Shown here in pieces: positions 27,466 through 36,639 of a stretch of DNA of 64,000 bases. The position numbers and the translations under genes were made by a program. Within the stretch, counting starts at the first letter, position 1. Every line of letters begins with the position of its first letter. The notes under the pieces were generated by a model. The model had not been told where the DNA came from. It did not search any database and saw only the letters and a program-made list of their open reading frames with translations. The DNA comes from Mesorhizobium japonicum MAFF 303099 (lineage in GTDB: Bacteria; Pseudomonadota; Alphaproteobacteria; Rhizobiales; Rhizobiaceae). The stretch is taken from positions 6,914,001-6,978,000 of the forward strand of contig NC_002678.2 of NCBI RefSeq assembly GCF_000009625.1. Direction: 5' to 3'.

Positions 27466-28557
27466 ATGGCTGCCATATCAGCCTCCGCGCCATACGTCGC
27501 CCGCGACCGCGACCTGCGCAACCGTGCGCTTGTGCGCGGCTGGCTTTATGTGGTGCTTCTGGTGCTGTTTGCGCTGGTGCTGGTCGGCGGCGCCACGCGG
27601 TTGACCGAGTCCGGTCTTTCCATCACGCAATGGCAGCCGATCCACGGCGTCATCCCGCCGCTCAACGACGCCGAGTGGCAGGAGGAATTCCAGCGCTACC
27701 AGCAGATCCCGCAATACACCGAGCTCAATAAGGGCATGAGCATCGAGGCGTTCAAGTCGATCTTCTGGTGGGAGTGGGCGCACCGTCTGCTGGCGCGCAG
27801 CGTCGGCCTGGTTTTCGCCTTGCCGCTGCTGTTCTTCTGGGTGAGCCGCCGCATCGAGCGCGGCCTGGGGCCAAAGCTGGTCGGCATCCTTCTCCTCGGC
27901 GGCCTGCAGGGCGCCATTGGCTGGTGGATGGTGGCCTCCGGACTGGTCGACCGTGTGTCGGTGAGCCAGTACAGGCTGGCGACGCATCTAACGCTGGCGG
28001 CGCTGATCTTCACCGCCACCATGGTCGTCGCGCGTGGTCTGGCGCCGCATTCCGAACCGGCGGCCGATCGGTCGACGCAGCGACTCGCCGGCTTCATCGT
28101 GCTTCTGGCGTTGATCCAGATCTATCTCGGCGGCCTGGTTGCCGGCCTCGACGCCGGCTTGAGCTACAACACCTGGCCGCTGATGGACGGCAAGATCATC
28201 CCCGGCGACCTGCTGATCCTCGAGCCGGCATGGCGCAACTTTTTCGAAAGTCCGAAGACGGTGCAGTTCGTCCACCGGCTCGGCGCCTACACGGTCTTCG
28301 CCGTCGCGCTCTGGCACATGATCGCCACGCGTCGGCGGCTGCCCGGCTCGACCCATGCGCGGCGCGCGACGCTGTTGTTTGTGCTGGTGCTGGTGCAGGC
28401 CTCTATCGGCATCGGCACGCTGCTGATGCAGGTGCCGCTGCATATGGCGCTGACGCATCAGGGTTTTGCCCTGATCGTGCTGGGTTTCGCGGCCGCGCAC
28501 TGGCGCGGCACCAAGGGCGCCTATCCCTTGCCGCAGGAGATCGTGCTCAGGAGTTGA
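27466..28557 (+). CDS. ctaA: Heme A synthase CtaA
   Basis: CtaA oxidises the C8 methyl of heme O to a formyl group to make heme A for cytochrome aa3 oxidase. The 363-residue product has eight membrane helices and the alphaproteobacterial type-2 layout. Motifs seen: [18 protein letters not shown] (residues 36-53), [11 protein letters not shown] with a heme-ligand His near 107, RLATHLTLA (near 172), [12 protein letters not shown] (near 270) and [12 protein letters not shown] (near 330). ATG 27466 gives the usual N-terminus; an extension to 27265 would overlap DUF2842 upstream sequence. Confidence 0.96.
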   Translation: MAAISASAPYVARDRDLRNRALVRGWLYVVLLVLFALVLVGGATRLTESGLSITQWQPIHGVIPPLNDAEWQEEFQRYQQIPQYTELNKGMSIEAFKSIFWWEWAHRLLARSVGLVFALPLLFFWVSRRIERGLGPKLVGILLLGGLQGAIGWWMVASGLVDRVSVSQYRLATHLTLAALIFTATMVVARGLAPHSEPAADRSTQRLAGFIVLLALIQIYLGGLVAGLDAGLSYNTWPLMDGKIIPGDLLILEPAWRNFFESPKTVQFVHRLGAYTVFAVALWHMIATRRRLPGSTHARRATLLFVLVLVQASIGIGTLLMQVPLHMALTHQGFALIVLGFAAAHWRGTKGAYPLPQEIVLRS

Positions 28558-28585
28558 TGCGGAGCCTCTCGGCTCGTCCCTGAGG

Positions 28586-29425
28586 TCAGAAATTCGCCCG
28601 CATCGCCCGGATCGCCTTGGCGATCGACAGTTCGCGGTTTTCCTCAACCGCATTGTCGTCCTCGTGGTGCCAGGCCGCGGATAGGCAGCCATAGGCGATG
28701 GCATGGTCCAGTATCGCTGCCGGTGATTCACCAAGCGTCTTGGCAAAGACTTCGGCCATATGAGCAATCCGCTCCGGATCGAGGCAAAGATCGTCGCGGT
28801 CGAGCGGGTTGTAGAACATGTTGGCGGCGTCGAAGCCCGGGTTGCCAAGCACGCCCTTCGGGTCGATCACCAGCCAGCCGCGCGGCCCGTGCAGGATGTT
28901 GTCGTGGTGGAGATCGCCATGCAAGGGCCTGATGTCGTGCGGATTGTCCAGCAGCCGTTCGGCGATCGCCGCGGCCTCGACATAGATGCTGGCGTGACCC
29001 GCGCCTCGGTCGGTTGCGGCTTTCCTGAACAGGCTGGTGTACCGCTCCGTGAGCGGCTGAAGCTCGGGCGGGTAGGGATGTTGTGACGGCGAAAACAGTT
29101 TCGTCATCAGCTCGGCCGCGATGGCGGTTGCGGCATTGTCACCCTGTTCATCGAGAACCTGCGTAAGCAAGGTTTCGCCAGCATATTCCAGCAGCATGCT
29201 GTGGCCGTCGCGGCCAAGCAGGCGCACCGCGCCTTCGCCGCGCCGCCAGGCAAGAAAATGCTCGCCACGCAGCTCGTCGGCGACATCGTCGAAAGGTTTG
29301 AGCGCCTTGACGACGGCCGGCGAGCCGTCGTCGCGAACAACCTTCCAGATGCGGCTTGAAAAGGTCTCGGCAATCAGTTCGGGCGCGCTGACTTTCCAGC
29401 GCGCCGGCAAGGCTGGTGCGTCCAT
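28586..29425 (-). CDS. Aminoglycoside/hydroxyurea phosphotransferase family kinase
   Basis: The 279-residue product belongs to the APH(6)/hydroxyurea kinase family. The catalytic loop is RPLHGDLHHDNILHG (near residues 170-184, Asp in HGD) and the Mg site is WLVIDPKGVLGN (near 187). ATG 29425 overlaps the argC stop (ATGA), so it is translationally coupled to argC as third gene of a speB-argC operon. Chromosomal members in soil bacteria are not necessarily resistance genes; a metabolic small-molecule kinase is equally possible. Confidence 0.85.
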   Translation of the reverse strand: MDAPALPARWKVSAPELIAETFSSRIWKVVRDDGSPAVVKALKPFDDVADELRGEHFLAWRRGEGAVRLLGRDGHSMLLEYAGETLLTQVLDEQGDNAATAIAAELMTKLFSPSQHPYPPELQPLTERYTSLFRKAATDRGAGHASIYVEAAAIAERLLDNPHDIRPLHGDLHHDNILHGPRGWLVIDPKGVLGNPGFDAANMFYNPLDRDDLCLDPERIAHMAEVFAKTLGESPAAILDHAIAYGCLSAAWHHEDDNAVEENRELSIAKAIRAMRANF

Positions 29426-30351
29426 CAAAGCCCGAGCATCAGGTCCATGTTCTGGACGGCGGCGCCCGAAGCACCCTTGCCGAGATTGTCGTAGACCGCC
29501 AGCAGCAGCGCCTGCGCGCGTTTGTCGTTGGCAAAGACATAGACCTTCATGCGGTTGGTGCCGTTGTAGATCTCGGGATCGATCTCCGGCATGCGCTCCA
29601 GATGCGCATAGGGCGCCACCTCGACCACACCGCCCTTGATGGCGGCAAAATGGTCGGCAATGGCCGCATGAAGCTCCGCGCCCGTCGGTACACTGTCGAG
29701 GCCGCCGAGCTGCAGCGGCACCACGGTGATCATGCCCTGAGCGAAATTGCCGACCGCCGGCTGCATGATTGGGTCATGCGATAGTTTTGCATAGGCCCGC
29801 AGTTCCGGCACATGCTTGTGCTGCAGGGTCAGGCCATAGGGCAGGAACTCCGAGGCGTCCTCGCCTTTGGCGACATAGTCCTCGATCATCGGGCGTCCGC
29901 CGCCCGAATAGCCGGAAATGCCGTTGACGGTGATCGGGAAATCGGCCGGAAGCAGGCCTGATGTGACCAGTGGCCTGAGCGTTGCGATCGGTCCCTGCGG
30001 CCAGCAGCCGGGATTGGCGACGCGTTTGGCCGTGGCGATCGCCTTGGCTTGTTCCTTGTCCATCTCGGCGAAGCCATAGGCCCAGCCTTCGGCGACGCGA
30101 TGCGCGGTCGACGCATCGATGACCTTGGTGGTGTCGTTGGTGATCAGCGAGACGCTTTCCTTCGCCGCATCGTCCGGCAGGCACAGGATCGCGATATCGG
30201 CGGCATTGAGGAATTCGGCGCGCGCCGCCGTCTCCTTGCGGCGCTCGGTGGGAATGGAAATGATCTCCAGGTCGCCACGCTCGGCAAGCAGCGCCCGGAT
30301 CTGCAGGCCGGTGGTGCCGTGCTCGCCGTCGATGAAGATTTTCGGTTTCAT
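29425..30351 (-). CDS. argC: N-acetyl-gamma-glutamyl-phosphate reductase, type 2
   Basis: ArgC reduces N-acetylglutamyl phosphate with NADPH in arginine synthesis. The 308-residue length is that of the short type-2 form. The N-terminal Rossmann motif is IFIDGEHGTTGLQIRALL (residues 5-22), the catalytic cysteine is in VANPGCWPQGPIATL (near 118), and the substrate-site histidine is in QHKHVPELRAY (near 182). It is 29 bp downstream of speB on the same strand, which pairs an arginine-synthesis gene with agmatine breakdown. Confidence 0.96.
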   Translation of the reverse strand: MKPKIFIDGEHGTTGLQIRALLAERGDLEIISIPTERRKETAARAEFLNAADIAILCLPDDAAKESVSLITNDTTKVIDASTAHRVAEGWAYGFAEMDKEQAKAIATAKRVANPGCWPQGPIATLRPLVTSGLLPADFPITVNGISGYSGGGRPMIEDYVAKGEDASEFLPYGLTLQHKHVPELRAYAKLSHDPIMQPAVGNFAQGMITVVPLQLGGLDSVPTGAELHAAIADHFAAIKGGVVEVAPYAHLERMPEIDPEIYNGTNRMKVYVFANDKRAQALLLAVYDNLGKGASGAAVQNMDLMLGL

Positions 30352-30380
30352 GACCTGATCAATTCCCTGATATTCCGAGA

Positions 30381-31388
30381 CTATATGCCGTTGCCGTGAT
30401 TCACCGCGGCACCGTTGTGATTGCCGTTGTTCATCTCTTCCTGCCGTGCCTTTCGTTCAGCCAACAGGCCGAGATACTGCATGGCGACCATCGAGCCGGC
30501 GATCGCCGTTATATCGGCGTGATCATAGGCCGGTGCAACCTCCACGACATCGGCGCCGACAATATCGACCTGGTTGAGCTGGCGCAGCGTCGACAGGATC
30601 TTCGCAGAGGACGGGCCGCCGGCCACCGGCGTGCCGGTTCCGGGCGCATAGGCCGGGTCGAGGCAGTCGATGTCGAAGGTCAGGTAGGTCTTCTTGCCGC
30701 CGGTGCGGTCGACGATGGCGTAGGCGATGTCGGAGGCCCGCATCTCCTCGATTTCGTGACCGTAGAGGATCTTGATGCCGAACGTGTCGGGCGCGTGCGT
30801 GCGGATGCCGATCTGGATCGACCGGTCGGGATCGATGATGCCTTCCTTGACCGCGCGGCCGACGAAGGATCCGTGGTCGATGCGCTTGCCGTCATCTTCC
30901 CACGTGTCCTGGTGCGCGTCGAACTGCACCAAAGCGAGCGGTCCATGGATGGCGGCATGTGCCTTGAGCAGCGGCCAGGTGACGAAATGGTCGCCGCCCA
31001 GCGTCAAAAGGAAGGCGCCTGATTTCAGGATCTTGGCCGCTTCGCGCTCGATCGTGCCTGGCGTCTTCTGGTGGTTACCCGAGTCGAGCAGGCAATCGCC
31101 ATAGTCGACTACCGCGAGATGTTCGAACAGATCGCGCGAGAACGGATATTGCGGGTCATTGTCGAGGATCGCCGAGGCGCGGCGAATCGCTTGCGGCCCG
31201 AAACGGGCGCCGGGCCGGTTGGTGACGGCGGCGTCGAAGGGGATGCCCCACACCACCGCGTCCGCGCCTTTCACGTCCTTGGTGTATTTGCGCCGCATGA
31301 ATGACAGCGCGCCGGAATAGGTCGGCTCAAGGGCGCCACCCGTTTTGGAGCGGGCGGTGAAGGCATGGTCGATGTTCTTGGTCGCCAT
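30381..31388 (-). CDS. speB: Agmatinase
   Basis: This is a 335-residue ureohydrolase that splits agmatine to putrescine and urea. All Mn2+ ligands are visible: LTLGGDHFVTWP (near residue 125), VQFDAHQDTW (near 148) and LTFDIDCLDPAYAPGTGTP (near 228), the last with the PAYAPGTGTP family signature. It is the first gene in the speB-argC-kinase operon and is divergent from an acyltransferase gene 123 bp away. Confidence 0.94.
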   Translation of the reverse strand: MATKNIDHAFTARSKTGGALEPTYSGALSFMRRKYTKDVKGADAVVWGIPFDAAVTNRPGARFGPQAIRRASAILDNDPQYPFSRDLFEHLAVVDYGDCLLDSGNHQKTPGTIEREAAKILKSGAFLLTLGGDHFVTWPLLKAHAAIHGPLALVQFDAHQDTWEDDGKRIDHGSFVGRAVKEGIIDPDRSIQIGIRTHAPDTFGIKILYGHEIEEMRASDIAYAIVDRTGGKKTYLTFDIDCLDPAYAPGTGTPVAGGPSSAKILSTLRQLNQVDIVGADVVEVAPAYDHADITAIAGSMVAMQYLGLLAERKARQEEMNNGNHNGAAVNHGNGI

Positions 31389-31511
31389 TACTGGTCCTCG
31401 TTTTCATCGGGGTGCAACAACTACAGAACCGGCATGGAAGATGCCAGTCACAGCTTGGGGAGACGAAACGGCGCCGCCCGGGTGCCACGGCAAGACAGGA
31501 TTTGTCCCATC

Positions 31512-32720
31512 ATGACGCAGGCCGCGTTTCTTAATCCGTCCGATGCCGTGGTGTCGACCCATGCCGGCACGATAGCGGGCGAGCGCTTCCAGGTTCTCGA
31601 TTCGTGGCGCGGCATCTGTGCGCTTCTTGTGGCGCTGTTTCATTTCCCGACCGCTTCCGCGCTCTCGCAGAGCAGCTTCATCGGTTCGTCCTACCTTTTC
31701 GTCGATTTCTTCTTCGTGCTTTCCGGTTTCGTCATCGCCAGCAGCTACGCCAATCGGCTGAGCCAGCCGGTAGGGGTCGCCCGCTTCGCGCTGGTGCGTT
31801 TCGGCCGCATCTACCCGCTGCATCTCATCATGCTCGCGGCCTTTGCAGGCTTCGAACTGCTGCGGCTGATGCTGCCGCAACCGCATGGCACCGGCGCAGC
31901 CCCCTTCACCGGCGGTTTCGATTTGAAGAGCCTGCTTGCCAATCTGCTCCTGCTGCAAGGGATGGGCTTTGAGGATCATCTGACCTGGAATGCGCCAAGC
32001 TGGAGCATTTCGGCGGAGTTCTTCGCCTATCTCCTGTTTGCCGGCGTCGTCTTCATCGCCGGCGCGCGTGCCTGGATATGGTTTGTCGCCGCCGCCGTCA
32101 CCGGGCCGCTGTTCCTGCTCGGCTTCTCCACGCATCATATGGATGTGTCCTACGATTTCGGCTTCATCCGCTGCCTCTACGGCTTCTCGCTCGGCGCCTT
32201 GCTGGCCTGGTTTCAGCATGATTCCATTGCAGGGGCGCGACAGCTCCTCGCCAGAAGCGGCCCGCGGCTGAGCTGGACCCTTGCCGAAATCGTCATGGTG
32301 GCGGTCATCGTCGCTTTCGTCTCACTGGCGGGCAGCAATGATTTCGGCATCGCCGCGCCCCTGGTGTTCGCGCTGGCGCTGTTTCTCTTTGCCCATGAGG
32401 GCGGCTGGATTTCCGCCTTGCTGCGGGCGCCCTTCATGCTGACGCTCGGCGCGCTGTCCTATTCCATCTATATGGTCCACATCTTCGTGCAGGCGCGCCT
32501 GATCAACGTTGCCGGGCTCGTCGAGCACAAGCTTGGCCTCGGCCTCGTCGGCGACATCGTGCTGCGCGGCTCGCCAGCGACGGGCTTCGGCGCCGGCTGG
32601 GCTGGAACGATGGCAATCGTCGTCATGCTCGTCGCCACCATCGCCACATCGTGGATCACCTGGCGCTTGGTCGAAATGCCGGCGATGGCATGGTTCCGTC
32701 GGCTCTCGAAACGCATCTGA
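31512..32720 (+). CDS. Acyltransferase-3 family membrane protein (OafA-like)
   Basis: This 402-residue integral membrane O-acyltransferase has about ten helices. LDSWRGICALLVALFHFP near residues 30-47 holds the conserved R and catalytic His of the family, FFFVLSGFVIASSY follows (near 75), and RIYPLHLIMLAAF (near 98) is also typical; WNAPSWSISAEFFAYLLF (near 160) is another landmark. It probably acetylates a surface polysaccharide or Nod-like glycolipid. ATG 31512 has AGGA about 12 nt upstream; the extension to 31365 would overlap speB. Confidence 0.88.
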   Translation: MTQAAFLNPSDAVVSTHAGTIAGERFQVLDSWRGICALLVALFHFPTASALSQSSFIGSSYLFVDFFFVLSGFVIASSYANRLSQPVGVARFALVRFGRIYPLHLIMLAAFAGFELLRLMLPQPHGTGAAPFTGGFDLKSLLANLLLLQGMGFEDHLTWNAPSWSISAEFFAYLLFAGVVFIAGARAWIWFVAAAVTGPLFLLGFSTHHMDVSYDFGFIRCLYGFSLGALLAWFQHDSIAGARQLLARSGPRLSWTLAEIVMVAVIVAFVSLAGSNDFGIAAPLVFALALFLFAHEGGWISALLRAPFMLTLGALSYSIYMVHIFVQARLINVAGLVEHKLGLGLVGDIVLRGSPATGFGAGWAGTMAIVVMLVATIATSWITWRLVEMPAMAWFRRLSKRI

Positions 32721-32815
32721 CAAACCTTTCGCGAGAAACCGCTAGCCGGCTTCGTTCACCTCCCTGTCATGGGCATCGCCTATCCCGGCTTCGATCCGGC
32801 AAGGAGCGATTCTCG

Positions 32816-33874
32816 ATGCGGACGATCTGGCTGAGCCTTCTGCTTTGCACGACCCTTGCCGCCGTCTCCAGTCAGGCTTCGGCAGCCGAAAGCCGCGCCA
32901 GGCAGATTCTCGACCGCTTCGAGCATGCCAACCAGTGGCGAGACCATGTCATGGTGGCCGCCCATCGCGCCGGCAGCATGCAGGCCGGCAAGACGCTTTA
33001 TGCTGAAAATTCGCTTGCGGCTGTCGAGGGCTCGATCGCCATGGGCGCCGAGATCGTCGAGGTCGACATCAGGCGCTCGAAGGACGGTGAGTTCGTCGTC
33101 ATGCATGACAGCTGGCTCGATCGCACCACGACCTGCAAGGGCGAGGTGGTGAAACATACGCTGGCCGAACTGAAGACCTGCCGGCTGGTGATCGAGGGCA
33201 CCCGCGCCGTCACCGACGAGAGGGTCTCGACGCTGCGCGAGATGCTGCTGGCGACCAGGGACAGGATCCTCATCAATCTCGACAACAAGCTCGAAGTCGG
33301 CGATCTCCCGGGCATGATCGCGGTGGCACGCGATCTCGGCATGGCCGATCAGGTCATCGTCAAGGAAAACCTCTGGAACCAGACCAGGATCGCGACGGTG
33401 AAGGCGGCCATGGCCGCGATCGGCGGCGGCGTCCAGTTCATGCCGATCATCGCCGATGACGCGGTGCATGATGCCGGTTTCGCCGAGACGGTGGACCACG
33501 CCTTCTCGCCGCGCGCGATCGAGCTGATCAACTGGCGGGCGGGCGCGCAGACGCTGACCGAGACCGGCGGACCGCTGTTCAGCACGCGCATGCGCGCGGC
33601 CGCGGTGCGCGGCAACTGGCACATCTGGGCCGACACCTACGCCATCGTCAACAAGCCGGGTGGTTTCCTCGCCGGCGGCCGTGGCGATGAACTGGCGGTG
33701 CAGGCCAGTCTGCCGCGCGAGGCCTGGGGTTTCTGGGTCGATCGCGGCGCCACCATCATCCAGACCGACGAGCCAAAGGCGGCCATCGACTGGCTTGCGG
33801 CGAACGCCTACCGCGTGCCCTATGCCGGGACGGGCGAACGCATCGAACCCGCGGCGACCGCCAGCATCAATTGA
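32816..33874 (+). CDS. Secreted glycerophosphodiester phosphodiesterase
   Basis: The product is 352 residues. A Sec signal peptide (MRTIWLSLLLCTTLAAVSSQ, cleavage after ASA near residue 24) is followed by a GDPD TIM barrel: MVAAHRAGSM (near 46, HR catalytic motif), AENSLAAVEGSIAMGAEIVE with VDIRRSKDGEFVVMHD (E-x-D and the second catalytic His near 100), then ILINLDNKLE. The C-terminal QTDEPKAAIDWL is typical. It should hydrolyse deacylated phospholipids in the periplasm. ATG 32816 has an AAGGAG site 9 nt upstream. Confidence 0.92.
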   Translation: MRTIWLSLLLCTTLAAVSSQASAAESRARQILDRFEHANQWRDHVMVAAHRAGSMQAGKTLYAENSLAAVEGSIAMGAEIVEVDIRRSKDGEFVVMHDSWLDRTTTCKGEVVKHTLAELKTCRLVIEGTRAVTDERVSTLREMLLATRDRILINLDNKLEVGDLPGMIAVARDLGMADQVIVKENLWNQTRIATVKAAMAAIGGGVQFMPIIADDAVHDAGFAETVDHAFSPRAIELINWRAGAQTLTETGGPLFSTRMRAAAVRGNWHIWADTYAIVNKPGGFLAGGRGDELAVQASLPREAWGFWVDRGATIIQTDEPKAAIDWLAANAYRVPYAGTGERIEPAATASIN

Positions 33875-33981
33875 TTTCTTGCTTTCCTCGCCTCAGCGCT
33901 TGCCGTGACATTCTCGGCGGTCTGCGCCTTCCTGTTCATCCGCGACGCGGACCATTCGGCCGGATAGGAATGCGCAAATAC

Positions 33982-34008
33982 AAAAAGGCCGCCCGGAGGC
34001 GGCCTTTT
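33982..34008 (-). terminator. Rho-independent terminator of the rplM-rpsI operon
   Basis: The stem AGGCCGCC / GGCGGCCT has an A run on its left (U tract in the minus-strand RNA) and TTTT on its right, so it may work in both directions. It lies 26 bp beyond the rpsI stop. Confidence 0.88.
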
Positions 34009-34033
34009 CGATTGTTTCCAAAACTGCGGAGCC

Positions 34034-34516
34034 TTAGCGCTTCGAGAACTGGAAGGAGCGGCGGGCCTTCGCCTTGCCGTACTTCTTGCGCTCGACGACG
34101 CGGCTGTCGCGGGTCAGGAAGCCGCCCTTCTTGAGCACGGCGCGCAGCGCCGGCTCGTAGTAGGTCAGCGCCTTGGAGATGCCGTGACGCACCGCACCGG
34201 CCTGGCCGGAGAGGCCGCCGCCGACGACGGTGGCGACGATGTCGTACTGGCCCGAACGGTTGGACGCGATGATCGGCTGGTTGAGGATCATCTGCAGGAC
34301 CGGACGCGCGAAATAGGTCGCGAATTCCTTGTCGTTGACGACGATCTTGCCGGAACCCGGCTTCACCCAGACGCGCGCGATGGCGTTCTTGCGCTTGCCG
34401 GTGGCATAGGCGCGGCCCGACTTGTCGAGCTTCTGGACGTGGACGGGTGCCGCGGCTTGCGTATTGGTGTTGCCGGTGGCGGCGCCCAGTTCTGCGAGCG
34501 AGGAAAGCTCAGCCAT
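34034..34516 (-). CDS. rpsI: 30S ribosomal protein S9
   Basis: The 160-residue product has a non-conserved Ala-rich N-terminal extension of about 35 residues, usual in Rhizobiales. The S9 core has [20 protein letters not shown] (residues 30-49), [31 protein letters not shown] and the basic C-terminus ending RRSFQFSKR that reaches the P-site tRNA. The start is 1 bp after the rplM stop. Confidence 0.98.
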   Translation of the reverse strand: MAELSSLAELGAATGNTNTQAAAPVHVQKLDKSGRAYATGKRKNAIARVWVKPGSGKIVVNDKEFATYFARPVLQMILNQPIIASNRSGQYDIVATVVGGGLSGQAGAVRHGISKALTYYEPALRAVLKKGGFLTRDSRVVERKKYGKAKARRSFQFSKR

Positions 34517-34517
34517 C

Positions 34518-34982
34518 TTATGCGACCTTCTTGTTCTTGGAATTCAGCTTGGCCACGTCGAGGACTTCTGGCTGCTGGGCGACATGCGGATGCTCGGCGC
34601 CTGCATAGACGCGCAGGTTCTTCATCTGGCGACGGCCGAGCGGGCCACGCGGGACCATGCGCTCAACGGCCTTCTCGACGACACGCTCCGGGAAACGACC
34701 CTCGAGCAGCTGGCGCGCGGTGCGCTCCTTGATGCCGCCGGGGTGGCCGGTGTGCCAATAATAGACCTTGTCGGTGAACTTCTTGCCGGTGAACACCACC
34801 TTGTCGGCATTGATGACGATGACATTGTCGCCGTCGTCGACATGCGGGGTGAAGGTCGGCTTGTGCTTGCCGCGAAGATGATTGGCGATGACAGTGGCGA
34901 GACGGCCGACGACGAGACCCTCGGCGTCGATCAGGATCCACTTCTTCACCACATCCGCAGGCTTCTGCGAAAAGGTTGTCAT
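34518..34982 (-). CDS. rplM: 50S ribosomal protein L13
   Basis: The 154-residue product shows the L13 landmarks: [20 protein letters not shown] (residues 15-34), [28 protein letters not shown] (near 79) and [20 protein letters not shown] (near 109). It is the first gene of the rplM-rpsI pair, with a strong promoter at 35106-35134. Confidence 0.98.
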   Translation of the reverse strand: MTTFSQKPADVVKKWILIDAEGLVVGRLATVIANHLRGKHKPTFTPHVDDGDNVIVINADKVVFTGKKFTDKVYYWHTGHPGGIKERTARQLLEGRFPERVVEKAVERMVPRGPLGRRQMKNLRVYAGAEHPHVAQQPEVLDVAKLNSKNKKVA

Positions 34983-35053
34983 GTTTTCTGCTCTCGGTTT
35001 TGACCTTCAAAGAGAAGGCGTTTCTTGTTGCTTGGATTGGCGATGAGACGCTT

Positions 35054-35089
35054 GCCCGCCGCCAATAACAAAACGGCGGTTTTGCGGGC
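35054..35089 (-). promoter_or_regulatory. Hairpin in the rplM leader
   Basis: Nested complementary arms GCCCG/CGGGC (35054-35058 and 35085-35089) and CCGCC/GGCGG (35059-35063 and 35075-35079) fall within the roughly 115-nt untranslated leader. It could be a site for autogenous control by L13, as leaders of rplM do in other phyla, but no specific motif was recognised. Confidence 0.35.
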
Positions 35090-35105
35090 CGCTGCTTCGT
35101 GAGGG

Positions 35106-35134
35106 CTTATAGGCGACGGGGAATTGCGCGTCAA
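35106..35134 (-). promoter_or_regulatory. Sigma70 promoter of rplM-rpsI
   Basis: On the minus strand TTGACG (35134-35129) and TATAAG (35111-35106) are exactly 17 bp apart, the closest match to consensus in the window. It implies a leader of about 115 nt. Confidence 0.8.
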
Positions 35135-35196
35135 GCCGATCAAAAAGCCCTTTAGCGAAGAAATGGCAGTAAAAACAATGGCTTAGTAAAAAGGTA

Positions 35197-35661
35197 TTAT
35201 TTTACCACATCACCAATGCGCTTCGGCGGGATCGAATAGGTGCCGGTGGCGTGAGCGATCGTCTGTCCTTCCGGGCCGGCGACGATGTCGATGGCGAACA
35301 CCATCAGGCTCTTTCCCAGCTTCAGGATGCGGCAATGGCCGTCGATCGGCCCAGCCTCGGCCTTGCGCACGAAGTTGATGTCGAGGTTGACTGTGACGGA
35401 CAGCGCATCTGGCCCGGCATGAGAGAGCACGCAGACATAGCCGCCAATGTCGGCCAGCGTGAACAGCGACGGACCGGATACCGTGCCGCCCGGGCGCAAA
35501 TGCCGCTCGCCGGCATTGAGCCGCACGGTGCAGCCGCCTGGGAAAACGTCGATCGCCTCGTAATATTTGAACTGCTCGTTGAGCTGGGGATAGACGGTTT
35601 CCATCAGCACATTGACTTGTGCTGCGGTCAGCACTGGTTTGAGGTTGGTCTGGGCGGGCAT
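35197..35661 (-). CDS. PaaI-family thioesterase
   Basis: The 154-residue hot-dog-fold protein is of the acyl-CoA thioesterase type. After an N-terminal helix, LRPGGTVSGPSLFTLADIGG (near residues 55-74) is the PaaI core with the catalytic acidic residue at the start of the long helix, followed by VTVNLDINFVRKAEAGPIDG (near 90-109). The start ATG 35661 is consistent with homologues. An in-frame extension to 36393 runs antisense through the enoyl-CoA hydratase gene and is not real. It is divergent from that hydratase, which also acts on CoA thioesters. Confidence 0.88.
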   Translation of the reverse strand: MPAQTNLKPVLTAAQVNVLMETVYPQLNEQFKYYEAIDVFPGGCTVRLNAGERHLRPGGTVSGPSLFTLADIGGYVCVLSHAGPDALSVTVNLDINFVRKAEAGPIDGHCRILKLGKSLMVFAIDIVAGPEGQTIAHATGTYSIPPKRIGDVVK

Positions 35662-35815
35662 CTCGGTCTCTCGCTTCTGCGCACGCCTGTATGAGCGCGG
35701 CAGGGCGTTGCTGGCAACACCTTCGATCCTCTGGCGCAAGCGATGGGTGTTGGACGAATGCCGATCCGATATTAGATAGTTTATAAGCCCGACCGGAATC
35801 GCGGAGACCCTAGCC

Positions 35816-36637
35816 ATGGCCGAAATCCTTGCCATCAAGCCTGCCGTCGCCGAGGGGCCGGTCACAACCAGGCTGGATAAGGGCGTGCTGCGGCTCACGC
35901 TCGCCAATCCGCCCGCCAACGCTTTGTCGCTTGCGGTGATGGCGGCGCTGACGGCCGAACTCGACCGCGCCAAGGCCGACAAGACGGTTCGCGTCATCAT
36001 CCTGTCGGCGGCGGGAAAAGTGTTCTGCGCCGGCCATGATCTCAAGGAAATGACCGCGCGGCGTGCCGATGCCGATCGCGGCAAGGCTTTCTTCGAAGAG
36101 ACGTTCGCGGCTTGTGCCCAGCTGATGCAGGCGATCGTGCGCCATCCCATGCCGGTCATCGCCGAAGTCGACGGCCTGGCCACCGCCGCCGGCCTGCAGC
36201 TTGTCGCCAGCTGCGACGTGGCGATCGCCTCGCATGAGGCGACCTTCTGCACGCCGGGCGTCAATATCGGCCTGTTCTGCTCGACGCCGATGGTGGCACT
36301 GTCGCGCAACGTCTCGCGCAAGCATGCGATGGAGATGCTGTTGACCGGCGAGACGATCGACGCAGCAACCGCCAAGGAATTCGGCCTGGTCAACCGCGTC
36401 GTGCCGCGCGAATACCTGAATCAGATCGTCACCAAATACGCGCAAACCATTGCTTCCAAATCATCTTTGGTGGTGAAGACCGGCAAGGAGGCTTTTTACG
36501 CGCAGGCCGAAATGGGGCTGGCGGATGCTTATGCCTATACCGGCCGCGTCATGGTCGAGAACATGCTGGCACGCGACGCCGAGGAAGGCATCGGCGCCTT
36601 CATCGGCAAGCGCAAGCCGGAATGGACGGACGAGTAG
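35816..36637 (+). CDS. Enoyl-CoA hydratase/isomerase family protein
   Basis: The crotonase-fold enzyme of 273 residues has the oxyanion-hole motifs KVFCAGHDLKEM (near residue 67) and VDGLATAAGLQLVASCDVAI (near 117), where the usual AGGG is ATAAG, and catalytic positions in FCTPGVNIGLFCSTPM (near 144). The GHDLKEM form is typical of the ECHDC3-like branch. It begins a tight four-gene chain: the following VOC gene starts 2 bp after its stop. Confidence 0.92.
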   Translation: MAEILAIKPAVAEGPVTTRLDKGVLRLTLANPPANALSLAVMAALTAELDRAKADKTVRVIILSAAGKVFCAGHDLKEMTARRADADRGKAFFEETFAACAQLMQAIVRHPMPVIAEVDGLATAAGLQLVASCDVAIASHEATFCTPGVNIGLFCSTPMVALSRNVSRKHAMEMLLTGETIDAATAKEFGLVNRVVPREYLNQIVTKYAQTIASKSSLVVKTGKEAFYAQAEMGLADAYAYTGRVMVENMLARDAEEGIGAFIGKRKPEWTDE

Positions 36638-36639
36638 CC

